A DNA stretch of 64,000 nt from Chitinophaga sp. (GTDB taxonomy: Bacteria; Bacteroidota; Bacteroidia; Chitinophagales; Chitinophagaceae), in NCBI RefSeq assembly GCF_017745275.1, contig NZ_JAGHZS010000012.1, positions 62,001 to 126,000 on the forward strand, given 5' to 3'. This document shows, in pieces, positions 18,356-28,192 of the stretch; the first letter of the stretch is position 1; each line of letters starts with the position of its first letter. The position numbers and the translations under genes are program-made. The notes below the pieces were generated by a model. That model saw nothing but the letters and a program-made list of their open reading frames with translations, was not told the origin of the DNA and did not search any database.

Positions 18356-18816
18356 AATTGAATTGTATAAAAGTGTTCTTTAAGAGCAATAATGATTCCT
18401 TGTTTATTTTTCTGTCATGAAGTCACAAGGGCAGTAGGAATGGCAGAGAACTCTTTTTTGAATAAAATCAGGTGAAACTGTGTCTGAACAGGACTACAGT
18501 GATAATGAAAGTGAGGGAGAGCATAGTATTATCACCTTGCCATATTGACGCATTGCCACACAACATTATATGTACGGCGGGAAGGAACGCATGCTGTGAA
18601 GCAACAGATCCAATCGCCAGCCTGTTTACCGGCTTTTTCCTCATCCGTGCGTTTTCGTACCTATTTCCTAATCTAACCTTTTTTAAACATAAACAACTAG
18701 TTTCCAGTTAGTTGTAAATATCGGTCAACTTTATGATCGCGCGAAGATAGCTAAATTTATTCTGTTTTTGGGGAATTCTGGACCAAAGGCATCCGGCTCC
18801 GGGGTTTTACAAAAAA

Positions 18817-18846
18817 GGCAGGCCCCTTCCTTAAAAGAGGCCTGCC
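18817..18846 (-). terminator. Terminator of the beta-helix gene / Sus-like locus
   Basis: Arms 18817-18824 and 18839-18846 (GGCAGGCC/GGCCTGCC) pair perfectly. On the minus strand the stem is followed by TTTTTT (18811-18816 complement), a classic factor-independent terminator 20 bp after the stop at 18866. Confidence 0.88.
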
Positions 18847-18865
18847 CAGACATTATTTTCAGCAT

Positions 18866-20212
18866 TTACTTCCGGCGATGCGTTGCCTTGACATCACACC
18901 CGCAGGCAGCTTGCCAATCCGCCAGTTTCGTATATAGGCGCCCGTTCCAGATCCATTGCCCGGACCCGGGAATAAAATACCGGTTGTCGTCGATGATGTT
19001 ATCATGACCACTGCTGCTGTATTTGTGAATAAACACATCGATGCTGTCCCGGGCGTAAATTCGATTACCCCGGATTGTGTTCCGGATACAGTTTTCGGTG
19101 AGCCGGATTTCGCCTTCCGTTTCGCCGTTATGGCCCTTTGTCCGGTTGTTGTACCGCAGGGTGTTATTCACAATCGTATTGCCTTCGGCCCGGCCGTTGT
19201 TGTACCCTACATAGCCGCCCATATCTATCCCGGCCAGCCAGCAATGGTATACCAGGTTATCCCGCACAATGCAATTCATACTGGGAAATTGCTGGTTTTC
19301 GCTGGCCAGGCTGATCCCGCGATCACTGTCGTAGATCTTGTTTCTTTCAATTGTAATACTTCTTGCCCCATCTACATAAATACCAATGGCACCGTGCATA
19401 TCACCGGAAGGACGAATAGGTCCGATAGACGCATCTACATTATACAACACGTTATCGCTGATTACCCCGTTACGGGCAAAGTTCACGGTTGAATCCGGGT
19501 TGGCCCAATAGCCACCGGCAGCATCAATGCCAATGTTTTCGCAATTGTAGATTTTATTGTGGGTAACGAAAAACGTATCTACGTAACCGTTAATAGTCAG
19601 GTTTTCACTGTAGCCGGTTTTGCAATCGTGTATGGTATTGCCGGTAATGGTCAGCTGTGTAATGGGAGCAGGGCTGTTGCCCAGCACGGAAATGGCGTGG
19701 GCGCTGCGACCTTTTTCCGGCGCTACTTCATGCGCAATATCATGTATTTCATTGTTCTTCACGATGATTTGGGTGCCGGCACCTTTTACCACAATCCCAT
19801 CCGGGAAGCCACTGGTGGAATTACTTTTGAAATTACTTACTTCAAAACCATCCATAATTATCCAGCTTACATTGTTGATGGTGACCAGTCCTTCAAAGCC
19901 ATTAACGGTGAGGGTGCTGCCATTGATCACCGGTTTTTCTCCTGCATAGGCTTTGAGCGTAATGTATTTCCCCTGGCTGCCGGAGCGGGGAAACACCACT
20001 TTCTCTGCATAGTTGCCGCCGCGTACCAGTACTATATCCCCCGGCATAGCCTTACTTAAAGCATGACTAATTGTTTGAAGGGGAGATTGTTTGCTGCCGG
20101 TGTTTTGATCATTTCCATTGTTGGCTACGTAGTAAGTAGCTGGTGGTTCGCTGTAGGCAAGCGCAGGAGCGGCCAGTAACAGGGCCGTCCAGAAAGATTT
20201 AAATAGTTGCAT
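18866..20212 (-). CDS. Secreted right-handed beta-helix protein, probable polysaccharide lyase
   Basis: From the ATG at 20212 it has 448 residues with a clear signal peptide (KSFWTALLLAAPALA). Right after it comes a DUF1565-like segment (YYVANNGNDQNTGSKQSPLQ), then many parallel beta-helix rungs rich in N-x-I and G-N turns. This is the layout of pectate lyase-like and NosD-like proteins, and of PL9/PL1-type lyases. No catalytic residues can be assigned with confidence. As the last gene of the SusC/SusD locus it is the likely enzyme acting on the locus's glycan. A strong terminator follows. The frame is open 18 codons upstream of the chosen start. Confidence 0.82.
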   Translation of the reverse strand: MQLFKSFWTALLLAAPALAYSEPPATYYVANNGNDQNTGSKQSPLQTISHALSKAMPGDIVLVRGGNYAEKVVFPRSGSQGKYITLKAYAGEKPVINGSTLTVNGFEGLVTINNVSWIIMDGFEVSNFKSNSTSGFPDGIVVKGAGTQIIVKNNEIHDIAHEVAPEKGRSAHAISVLGNSPAPITQLTITGNTIHDCKTGYSENLTINGYVDTFFVTHNKIYNCENIGIDAAGGYWANPDSTVNFARNGVISDNVLYNVDASIGPIRPSGDMHGAIGIYVDGARSITIERNKIYDSDRGISLASENQQFPSMNCIVRDNLVYHCWLAGIDMGGYVGYNNGRAEGNTIVNNTLRYNNRTKGHNGETEGEIRLTENCIRNTIRGNRIYARDSIDVFIHKYSSSGHDNIIDDNRYFIPGSGQWIWNGRLYTKLADWQAACGCDVKATHRRK

Positions 20213-20243
20213 GGTATGAGTCCGTTCGTAATTATCTATAAAT

Positions 20244-20279
20244 ACAAACCTGACAGGCACTTCCACCTGCCAGGTTTGT
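20244..20279 (-). terminator. Intercistronic hairpin
   Basis: Arms 20244-20257 and 20266-20279 pair over 14 bp with one mismatch and an 8-base loop. It lies between the IPT/NHL lipoprotein stop and the beta-helix start and could reduce read-through into the last gene of the locus. Confidence 0.55.
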
Positions 20280-20284
20280 CAGGA

Positions 20285-21583
20285 TCAGCGGGAAATTATT
20301 TTCCGGATCCGGTAGTTCATGGCGTCCATCACGTAAACAACACCTTTGTCGTCTACGGTCAGTCCAACTGGTACATTAAAGAGCGACAAACTGGCGAGAC
20401 CATCTGCATATCCTTTTGAGGAGCTGCCAGCATAGGTGGTCACATTCCAGGTGTTAGCTTCAATGAAACGAATACATTGATTGGTGTTATTGTCGCCACC
20501 ACCATAGGAAGCGCCGCCATTACCGCCGATATAGAGGTTATCGTTTTTATCAATTGCAATACCCCATGGGTGATCAAATTTGGCGGCGGTACCTTGTCCA
20601 TCTACCAAACCTGTTTGCCACATGGCACCGGCAATAACGGTCATTTGTTTGGAGGCTGCGTCTACCCGGCCAATAAAGGAACGGCTGTTATCTACCCCAT
20701 AAAAATTCCCTTTGCTGTCTATTTCAATAGCGCTGAGGTTCTGGAAACCGCTGGCTACTTCGGTGAGGTTACCATTTATAGGATCCACTTCCAGGATTTT
20801 GCCAGGACCAAATTGTGCGACATAAACTTTTCCATTGCGTTTATCAATCGCCACATCGGTGATATCGCCTACCCAGGCAACGAGAGACACCATACCATCT
20901 GCAGAAATTTTGCGTAATGCGCCATTCCAGGTATCGGCAACGTAGATGTTGTTGTCTTTATCGATCTCAATACCATAAGGGTGATTAAACGTGGCTTCCG
21001 CTACAGGTCCGTTCCAATAGCCGCCGCTAGTGTTACTACCTGCTACAGTAGTCACTTTGCCATCGGGAGTTATTTTGCGGATATTGTTATTGCCTCCATC
21101 TGTGATATACAGGTTACCGGCGGCATCATGCGTCATTCCCTGTCCATACTGGAAGTTGAACCTGGCTGTTGCACTGTCGCCGTCTTTGTAACCGGCAATT
21201 CCAGAGCCGGTCATGGTGCTTACATATTGCGCCGGAAGGTAGTTGAAGTCCTGCGTGCTGGTAGCAGAAGTACCGTTAACGCTAATAGTAATTTTACCGG
21301 AGCCGGCGCCTTCCGGCACCAGGAATATCAGCCGGTTGGCTACTGTGCCGGTTACCACGGCTCTAACTCCGTTCACCAATACGGTTACACCGGTGGTGTC
21401 GTTATTGAAGTTATCTCCATATACCAGTATTTCAGCACCTGTACCACCTTTCATTGGCGAAAATTTTTCGATGATAATAGGGCTGCCGTTATTGTGTCCC
21501 TGTACTTTATCTTTTTTGCAGCTGGCAAAAAGGAATGGTAATGCGAGTAACAGCCACAAACGATATTTTATGATAGCGTTCAT
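20285..21583 (-). CDS. IPT/TIG and NHL-repeat lipoprotein
   Basis: A 432-residue lipoprotein with signal peptide and lipobox (LLLALPFLFASCKK). Residues 35-120 form an IPT/TIG immunoglobulin-like domain (SPMKGGTGAEILVYGDNF, VNG motif). Residues 125-432 are NHL beta-propeller repeats (ITDGGNNNIRKITPDG, VADTWNGALRKIS, VMDAMNYRIRKI). Its position right after SusD is that of surface glycan-binding proteins (SusE/SusF-like), so it probably sits on the outer membrane and binds the glycan or displays the propeller. No enzymatic motif is visible. Confidence 0.88.
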   Translation of the reverse strand: MNAIIKYRLWLLLALPFLFASCKKDKVQGHNNGSPIIIEKFSPMKGGTGAEILVYGDNFNNDTTGVTVLVNGVRAVVTGTVANRLIFLVPEGAGSGKITISVNGTSATSTQDFNYLPAQYVSTMTGSGIAGYKDGDSATARFNFQYGQGMTHDAAGNLYITDGGNNNIRKITPDGKVTTVAGSNTSGGYWNGPVAEATFNHPYGIEIDKDNNIYVADTWNGALRKISADGMVSLVAWVGDITDVAIDKRNGKVYVAQFGPGKILEVDPINGNLTEVASGFQNLSAIEIDSKGNFYGVDNSRSFIGRVDAASKQMTVIAGAMWQTGLVDGQGTAAKFDHPWGIAIDKNDNLYIGGNGGASYGGGDNNTNQCIRFIEANTWNVTTYAGSSSKGYADGLASLSLFNVPVGLTVDDKGVVYVMDAMNYRIRKIISR

Positions 21584-21613
21584 ATGAATTTCTTTTAGGA
21601 ATGAATAATACTA

Positions 21614-23437
21614 TTACCAGCCTGGATTTTGCACCAGCAGGGTATCACGTACAATTTCGGATTGTGAAATAGGGAAGAGGTACATCTTTTTATCGAAGTA
21701 GCGTGTTTGTAACAGCGTACGTTGATAAAAGCCGGTATATCCAAAGCCCTGATCATTATCATCCGCCTCGAAGTTCATTCCGTATACTTTCTTAAAATTA
21801 TCATTGTTCATGTCTTTCCGGCGGGCGCGGGTCCACCAGTTGTCTCCACGTTCGAAGGCCATTTCAATCATGCGTTCCCGGAGTATATGTTTGCGCATTT
21901 CGGCCTGGTTACCTATTGCTGCTGGGTACACCTGTTCTATAGGAGGTACGCCGGAACGTGCACGGATCATGTTCAGGTAGATCACGATGTCGGCAGCATC
22001 CTTATTGGATTCATTCAGGGCTTCCACGTAGTCAAGCAAAATGCCTGCATAGCGTGTGATGATGAAAGGCCGGTAGGGGCTACTCCATGCATAGGAGTTG
22101 CCCGCAGGGCTCACGCCTTTGGCGATGAGATAGCCGGGAAAAGCATATCCCAGTACTCTGCGTCCTGAAGCACCGCGGTAGTAGAACTCAATTCTTCCCT
22201 GCCCGTTTTTGTTACCGTCAGAAGAGTAGCGATTGCGGTCATCTGCGGTAGGCGCGGCAATTACCGGCCTTTTGTTGTAGCAGATGCTGGCATAAAAGCG
22301 AGGTTCGCGATTGGCATACATGTTCCAGTCGCCGGTTGCATGGCCCCAGCTTTTTTCACCGGGAGCGTTGGCAAAGCCGGTTTCCTGGTAGTTGGAGGTA
22401 GGGTCGGTAATCCATTTACCATCCTTTGTATAGTAGGCATCCACTGCATTTTGTGTGGCGGCAAATAATTGGAATCCGCCTGGTAATGCGGTGCAGTCGT
22501 GATCCCAGTAGTTGGTATTCCAGTTGGCGCAGGAGAAAATAATTTCATTATTCCATGGTGTCAGGAAAGTGCCGGTGTAAGATTTAAAGGGATCAAATTG
22601 TTCGCCGTCATCTTCATTGGTATACAATTTATAAACACCGAGATCAATAACTGCTTTGGCAGCAGCAGCAGCAGTAGCCCATTTGGATGCCTGAACGTCT
22701 GTAGGGGCCAGTTGTCTGCCGTCTTTGTTTTTGAAACCGGCAAAGTCCGGGTTACCATTCCATAATGGGCTCGCTGCCAATAATGCTGCTTCTGCTTTAA
22801 TAGATAAACAGGCACCTTTGGTAGGCTTACCATACCAGGAAGAAGACCAGGTAAGCGGTAGAACTGCTGCCGCATCATCCATGAGTTGATTCACATAGTT
22901 GAGACAGGTATCAAACGGGGCGCGGGAATATTTGTTAAAATCCTCATTCAGGCCCAAGGTCCCATCCAGTTTAATAAAAGGACCGTAGCGTTTCAACAGG
23001 TTCCAGTAGTAGTATCCACGAAGGAATTTTACTTCCGCTTTGTATTGTCTTTTCAGGTCATCGCTGAGTTCCTGTGATGGAACTTTATCGATATTGTTTT
23101 CAAATACAAAGGTAGAGCGGATGTTGGTGTAACAGGTTCCCCAGATATCCCACGCAGTGGTAGAAGGGCTCCAGTTGCCATCATTTATTTTACGTGCGGC
23201 GGTTCCGGGTATGGTGATGTAGCTTTCTTCAGTGGTACCCAGTTGCCAGGCGCCATCGTTTTCTCCGAATATAATGTTGCCATATATGCCATAGAGATAG
23301 GATTCCGCCTGCTTCCTGGTTTTCCATACCAGGTCTTCTGATAAAAGACTATCCGGCTGCTTGTCCAGGTAATGGCAGGAAAGAAACGCGCTGAAAAGTG
23401 GTAATATCAATAATAGCTTGCAAATATTTTTCTTCAT
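21614..23437 (-). CDS. SusD/RagB family outer-membrane nutrient-binding lipoprotein
   Basis: A 607-residue SusD-family lipoprotein. Signal peptide and lipobox are visible (LLLILPLFSAFLSCHYLDKQP), with the usual early motif LSEDLVWKTRKQAESYLYGIY and a TPR-like fold. The late motif YAGILLDYVEALNES and the terminal YLFPISQSEI are typical of the family. It forms the lid of the SusC transporter and binds oligosaccharide at the cell surface. Its gene starts 28 bp after the end of susC. Confidence 0.95.
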   Translation of the reverse strand: MKKNICKLLLILPLFSAFLSCHYLDKQPDSLLSEDLVWKTRKQAESYLYGIYGNIIFGENDGAWQLGTTEESYITIPGTAARKINDGNWSPSTTAWDIWGTCYTNIRSTFVFENNIDKVPSQELSDDLKRQYKAEVKFLRGYYYWNLLKRYGPFIKLDGTLGLNEDFNKYSRAPFDTCLNYVNQLMDDAAAVLPLTWSSSWYGKPTKGACLSIKAEAALLAASPLWNGNPDFAGFKNKDGRQLAPTDVQASKWATAAAAAKAVIDLGVYKLYTNEDDGEQFDPFKSYTGTFLTPWNNEIIFSCANWNTNYWDHDCTALPGGFQLFAATQNAVDAYYTKDGKWITDPTSNYQETGFANAPGEKSWGHATGDWNMYANREPRFYASICYNKRPVIAAPTADDRNRYSSDGNKNGQGRIEFYYRGASGRRVLGYAFPGYLIAKGVSPAGNSYAWSSPYRPFIITRYAGILLDYVEALNESNKDAADIVIYLNMIRARSGVPPIEQVYPAAIGNQAEMRKHILRERMIEMAFERGDNWWTRARRKDMNNDNFKKVYGMNFEADDNDQGFGYTGFYQRTLLQTRYFDKKMYLFPISQSEIVRDTLLVQNPGW

Positions 23438-23465
23438 GATACTGCTGTTTTAGACGCAAAGCCGG

Positions 23466-26400
23466 TTAGAAATTTGTTTTGATCCCGAAGTTGATAGAGC
23501 GTAACGGCGGATAGCCGGTACCGTTAGCCTGGTTGAGTTCCGGATCCCACATTTTGAATTTGGAGAAAGTAAGGAGGTTCTGACCGGCAGTATATACATA
23601 TAAAGTCTGGAGGCCCAGTCGTTTTAGTGTTTCCGGACGGAAACTGTAGCCAAACTGTACATTTTTCAGGCGCACATAGTCTGCATGGCGCAGCCACCAG
23701 GTGCTGTACTGGTAGTTGTTATCGCCGGGAGAGGCAATGCTGAGTCGTGGGTAAATAACATCCTGGCGTGGATTGTCTACCGTCCATCTGTTGGTGACTT
23801 CTGTATAGAGATTGGCAGAGGTAAGTCCTCCCATGAATGGAACGATGCCCCTTGCTCTATTATCTAATGCGCCTGTGCTACCAATCAGCATGATATCTAC
23901 CTGGGCAGCTCCCTGGAAGAAACCTTCGAGGTGGAAACCGTGGAAATCCAGTGCCAGTCCCGCGCCATACATAATTTTAGGAGAGCTGGTGTTACCAATG
24001 GGAACCATATCATTTGCATCGATAACGTTATCGCCGTTGATGTCTTTATATTTGATATCACCCGGACGTACAGCGCCAAATTTTTGCGTGGCATGTTTGC
24101 TGATATCTCCATCGTCTGTAAATAATCCTTCTGCTATCAATCCTCTTAACTGACCGTATTGCTGACCCACGTTGGAAAGCCATGGGTACAATGGTACGGG
24201 CTCATCATTATTGATGATTTTATTGGTGGCATAGGTAAATGTACCATATACGTTGACCTTCAATGCGCCTATCTTATCTGTGTAATCCAGTGATCCATCT
24301 ATACCCTTGTTATCCATAATACCCAGGTTAGCATAGACGGGCGCAGTATTACCCAGGAATCCAGGGAGAGAAGCGCGGCTGATCAATATTTTTTCTCTCC
24401 GCTCTTTGAATACATCTACTGTCAGGTTTAATTTGCTGAACAGTTCCAGGTCTATCCCGAGATTGCGTTTGGTAGCAACTTCCCAGGAGAGGCCCTGTAC
24501 GCCTATTTTATTTTGGTAAATACCTCCATAGAAGGAAGGAGTATAGCCGAAGGAAATTCCGCCGCCGCCGGCATAAGAAGTGATATACGGGAACCTGTCA
24601 CCATAACCAATTCTATCATTTCCTACTTTACCCCAGGAGCCTCTGATTTTCAACATGCTGATGGCCTGCTTTAAATTGGCAAAGAAATCTTCCTGGCTAA
24701 TCACCCAGCCGGCAGATACAGATGGGAACACGCCGAAACGACGGCCTTGTTCGAAGTTTTCAGACCCGGTGGCGCCCATATTTACTTCCGCCAGGTATTT
24801 GTCTTTGTAACCATAAGTGGCTCTTGCTGCAAGGCCCTGGTTACGGTAAGGAATACCGCCAATGGCATTCGAGGCAGATCCATCTGTTTTTTCGCGCATA
24901 TTGTACAGCAATAAGCCGCCTACGCGATGTTTACCATCAAACAGGTGATCATAAGAGATGTTGGTTTCCAGGTACATGGTGCGTTGTACATCAGAGGTAC
25001 CGGAGCTGAAGCCCATGAAATTATCGCCATAGTTGGTTTGTATGTATACCAGGTTGCCCTGGGCATCACGGCGGTAAGCCTGCCAGGTATCGATGTTTTT
25101 GGTTCTGCGCAGGTCTGTTTCACTATACGAATCAAAGGAGAAACGGGCAGTGGCAGAGAGTCCTTCTGTGATACCATCCAGTTTTTGATTCAATGAAAAA
25201 ACAGATTGCATGGTGGGCTTAAATTCACGGGAGTAGCCACTGTTTTGTAAGGCATTCACCGGGTTCACGCCCTGGTTGGTAATCGGGCCAGCCCATTTGC
25301 CATCAGGATACCTGATAGGAAACAGGGTAGGAGGCTGCATCATAGCATTGTACCATACGTCCTGCGCAGAAATACCCGGATAGTTGGCATTCACCAGCAT
25401 CGCACCCAGGCTGAGACCCAGTGTGGTGGTTTTGGTGAGGCTCATGTCTATATTGGAGCGGAAGTCGAAGCGATTATAACCTACATTTGAATTGTAAGGA
25501 TTATCGGGATTCATGCGATAGTTCCCCTTCTGGTTGAAGTAAGAACCTGAAACATAGTAACGGGCAAAAGCTCCACCACCATTTGCACTCAGGTTTACAT
25601 TGGCGCCGGGAGGAGACCAGTCTTTGTACATTGCATCTACCCAGTTGATATCCGGGTACAGGTAAGGATCTACATGACTCCTTGTTTTTTCTATCTGGTC
25701 AGCGCTGAACTGTTCTTTGCCGAGGGCTTCGTTGTATAATGTCATCCAGGTGGCGCCATCTACAAACTTAGGCGTTTGCGTGAGGCCATTGATACCGGTT
25801 TCAACTTTTGCAGCGATACGCGGTTTACCGGCCACACCTCTTTTGGTAGTGATCAGTACTACGCCGTTGGCGCCTCTGGCACCATATACTGCTGTAGCAG
25901 AAGCGTCTTTCAGGAAAGAAACGCTTTCAATATCTTCCGGATCAATGTTGCTCCAGGAAGAAGCCTGGTCATCGCGTTGCACGCCGTCCACCAATACCAT
26001 CGGGCTTGGATTACCTGTGAACGTACTTACACCACGGATGTTGAAGGTGTTAGGCTCATCGTAGCCAGGTTCTCCTCTCGACTGCTGCATGAGCACACCA
26101 GCAACGCGGCCACCCAGTGAGTTGGCGAGGGAGCGGCTGGGAGTTTTCAGTTGATCTACTTTAACGGTGGTTACCGCGCCGGTTACACTGATTTTCTTTT
26201 GTGTACCATAACCTACTACAATCAATTCATTCATTTTGGATACGCTGAAGTCCATGGTAATTTTCAGCGCTTGTTTCCCTTTCACGGCTACATCTTCAGG
26301 TATCATCCCCATCATGGTGAAATGCAGGGTATCACCGGTTTTGGCCGGGATGGTAAAAGTGCCCAGTTCATCAGACTGGGTGTTTTTACCGGTAGATTTA

Positions 26401-26882
26401 TTTACGATGGTAACGCCAATCAATGCCTGGCCTTTTGTATCCCATATCTGGCCTTTCACAGGCACAGGTTGTTCCTGGTCCACCATGGGAACAACCACTA
26501 CTTTTTTCTCAGGTGCCGGTTGTTTCGCGATATAGATTTGATTGCCTTCTGCATCAAAGCCCAACCCCAACGGCCGCAGCAGATCTCCGAGTACTTCCCG
26601 GAGCACTTTGTTATCGGCCTTTACAGATACTACTGATTCTTTGATCAGCGGGGTGCCTGCGTAATAAAATTTGACATTCATCCTGCCTGCGATCGTAGTG
26701 AGGGCATCAGGCAGTTTTACGTGGGAGAGGTGCAAGGTCATGCGGGCATCCAGCTCATGCTGTCCGTAACCTTTTGCACAATACGCTACCATAACGGTGG
26801 ATAACAGGCATCCTAATACCAGCGTGGATATCCTCATAAACCTGATGAATAAAGAAAGTTGAAAGTGTAGTCCTCTTTTCAT
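23466..26882 (-). CDS. SusC/RagA TonB-dependent outer-membrane receptor with STN domain
   Basis: An 1138-residue TonB-linked outer-membrane transporter. Domains in order: signal peptide (to about 40), STN domain (about 45-125, LHLSHVKLPDALTTIAGRM), carboxypeptidase-regulatory-like domain (about 140-220), plug (about 225-350, starting VVGYGTQKKISVTGAV), and a 22-strand barrel ending in a terminal Phe. The STN domain, which contacts FecR-type anti-sigma factors, together with the upstream sigma/FecR genes points to a receptor that signals when its glycan is bound. The first gene of the susC-susD-IPT-helix run. Confidence 0.95.
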   Translation of the reverse strand: MKRGLHFQLSLFIRFMRISTLVLGCLLSTVMVAYCAKGYGQHELDARMTLHLSHVKLPDALTTIAGRMNVKFYYAGTPLIKESVVSVKADNKVLREVLGDLLRPLGLGFDAEGNQIYIAKQPAPEKKVVVVPMVDQEQPVPVKGQIWDTKGQALIGVTIVNKSTGKNTQSDELGTFTIPAKTGDTLHFTMMGMIPEDVAVKGKQALKITMDFSVSKMNELIVVGYGTQKKISVTGAVTTVKVDQLKTPSRSLANSLGGRVAGVLMQQSRGEPGYDEPNTFNIRGVSTFTGNPSPMVLVDGVQRDDQASSWSNIDPEDIESVSFLKDASATAVYGARGANGVVLITTKRGVAGKPRIAAKVETGINGLTQTPKFVDGATWMTLYNEALGKEQFSADQIEKTRSHVDPYLYPDINWVDAMYKDWSPPGANVNLSANGGGAFARYYVSGSYFNQKGNYRMNPDNPYNSNVGYNRFDFRSNIDMSLTKTTTLGLSLGAMLVNANYPGISAQDVWYNAMMQPPTLFPIRYPDGKWAGPITNQGVNPVNALQNSGYSREFKPTMQSVFSLNQKLDGITEGLSATARFSFDSYSETDLRRTKNIDTWQAYRRDAQGNLVYIQTNYGDNFMGFSSGTSDVQRTMYLETNISYDHLFDGKHRVGGLLLYNMREKTDGSASNAIGGIPYRNQGLAARATYGYKDKYLAEVNMGATGSENFEQGRRFGVFPSVSAGWVISQEDFFANLKQAISMLKIRGSWGKVGNDRIGYGDRFPYITSYAGGGGISFGYTPSFYGGIYQNKIGVQGLSWEVATKRNLGIDLELFSKLNLTVDVFKERREKILISRASLPGFLGNTAPVYANLGIMDNKGIDGSLDYTDKIGALKVNVYGTFTYATNKIINNDEPVPLYPWLSNVGQQYGQLRGLIAEGLFTDDGDISKHATQKFGAVRPGDIKYKDINGDNVIDANDMVPIGNTSSPKIMYGAGLALDFHGFHLEGFFQGAAQVDIMLIGSTGALDNRARGIVPFMGGLTSANLYTEVTNRWTVDNPRQDVIYPRLSIASPGDNNYQYSTWWLRHADYVRLKNVQFGYSFRPETLKRLGLQTLYVYTAGQNLLTFSKFKMWDPELNQANGTGYPPLRSINFGIKTNF

Positions 26883-26980
26883 AGATTTGATAGTGAAAAA
26901 TGATTAAGAAAATCCTGTTACTGCATCAAGGTTCCTACGCCCTGCAGTAATCGGATAAACAGACTTGACATTTTTTTCCC

Positions 26981-27009
26981 AGGGGCTGATAATTCCTCTT
27001 TCAGCCCCT
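26981..27009. repeat. Inverted repeat between fecR and susC
   Basis: Arms 26981-26989 and 27001-27009 (AGGGGCTGA/TCAGCCCCT) pair perfectly with an 11-base loop. A T-rich tail lies on the plus side only, while on the minus strand the flank is A-rich, so it is not a clean terminator for fecR. A leader or regulatory structure ahead of susC is possible. Confidence 0.45.
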
Positions 27010-27117
27010 TTAATTTTGGTTGACCTATCCTGGCATAACATGGTTTTTGTTGATGAACGAATTCCCGGTAAGCCTCACTGTTAGCTATTCCGAATAATTG
27101 ACTCCTTTGTTCCTACA

Positions 27118-28110
27118 CTATTTTCCTGCTTTCTTTAACGTGTATTTGTTCCCTGTTTTAGTGTATGTAAGTGACAGAATTTTCGTGATTTTTTTAATGG
27201 CTTCCTCAGGTGGTGTGTCAGCGAGGTCGGCGAAGATGGTCATCTTTTCTATCTCCGCCGGCATCTCCAGTGTGATATCATATTTGTGTGACAGTTGCAG
27301 GGCTACCACCGACATAGGTACATCGCGGAAAATGAGCTTTCCTTCTTTCCACGCCATATCGTCGGCTGCCGTTACTAATTCTTTTTTGAAGCTGTGTGCC
27401 TGTTTGTTGTAGGTAAGCTGCTCGTTGGCCTGTAATAAGGCAAAGGAAGCGGTGTCTTGTTCAGCAGATATCTTCACCGTTCCCGTTAGTACCGTTAGCG
27501 TAAACAGGTTGTAATCTGCATAGGCATTTACATTAAAACTGGTTCCCAGTACGTGGGTGGTCATGCCGGCAGCATTTACGGCAAAGGGATGCGTGCTGTT
27601 AGGCTTCACTTCAAAATAAGCTTCTCCTTCCAGGCTTACCTGGCGCGGACCGCGTTTGAATACTTTGGGATATACCAGTTTAGAGTCCGCATTTAGCCAA
27701 ACAATGGATCCGTCGGATAAGGCTACCTGGGCCTTTTCGCCTTTGCCGGTTACCTTTTCAGTAAGCTGCTCTGGGTCCAGTACATTCATTAGTGCAGTCC
27801 ATTTTAACGAAGCACCGTAACCCAGTAAAGCAGCTATACTGGCGGCAGCAGCCAGCCTGATAAATAATAGCCGCCTGTTGCCGCCAGGGACAGAAACCGG
27901 TTCCGGTATACTTATTTGCGCCAGGATAGTGCTTTTCATCTCTTGTTCCAGCTGTGCTTTATCTTTGGCACTAAAGGAGTCCAGTACGTTGGCTTCTTTC
28001 TCAAAATATTGGTAGTACTCCCAAAGAAAACTGGTTTCTTCAGGGGTAGTTTTTCCGGCTAAATACTTTTTGGCGAGCGCTGAAAACGCAGATTTTTTGT
28101 CCTGGTCCAT
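27118..28110 (-). CDS. FecR-family anti-sigma factor
   Basis: A 330-residue FecR-like anti-sigma regulator. The cytoplasmic N-terminus (1-85) is followed by one membrane segment (about 86-105, LFIRLAAAASIAALLGYGA), the periplasmic FecR domain (about 130-225, VALSDGSIVWLNADSKLVYP, then VSLEGEAYFEV), and a C-terminal DUF4974 domain (about 265-330, FRDVPMSVVALQLSHKYDI). It should hold the ECF sigma factor inactive until the SusC receptor's STN domain signals substrate. It lies 82 bp downstream of the sigma gene. Confidence 0.94.
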   Translation of the reverse strand: MDQDKKSAFSALAKKYLAGKTTPEETSFLWEYYQYFEKEANVLDSFSAKDKAQLEQEMKSTILAQISIPEPVSVPGGNRRLLFIRLAAAASIAALLGYGASLKWTALMNVLDPEQLTEKVTGKGEKAQVALSDGSIVWLNADSKLVYPKVFKRGPRQVSLEGEAYFEVKPNSTHPFAVNAAGMTTHVLGTSFNVNAYADYNLFTLTVLTGTVKISAEQDTASFALLQANEQLTYNKQAHSFKKELVTAADDMAWKEGKLIFRDVPMSVVALQLSHKYDITLEMPAEIEKMTIFADLADTPPEEAIKKITKILSLTYTKTGNKYTLKKAGK

Positions 28111-28192
28111 AATAGGAAATACCCCTTTACGGTATATGTACCGAAAACAGGTAAATCTCCCACGCGGAACAAAAATTTATTTTAATTTTTTT

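Noticed and set aside
18472..18711. 79-codon frame in the gap upstream of tig
   Set aside because: No motif, unusual cysteine-rich composition and no support from position; likely chance.
22655..22685. Trinucleotide run of GCA within the SusD gene
   Set aside because: It lies in frame in an alanine-rich coding stretch and needs no special explanation.
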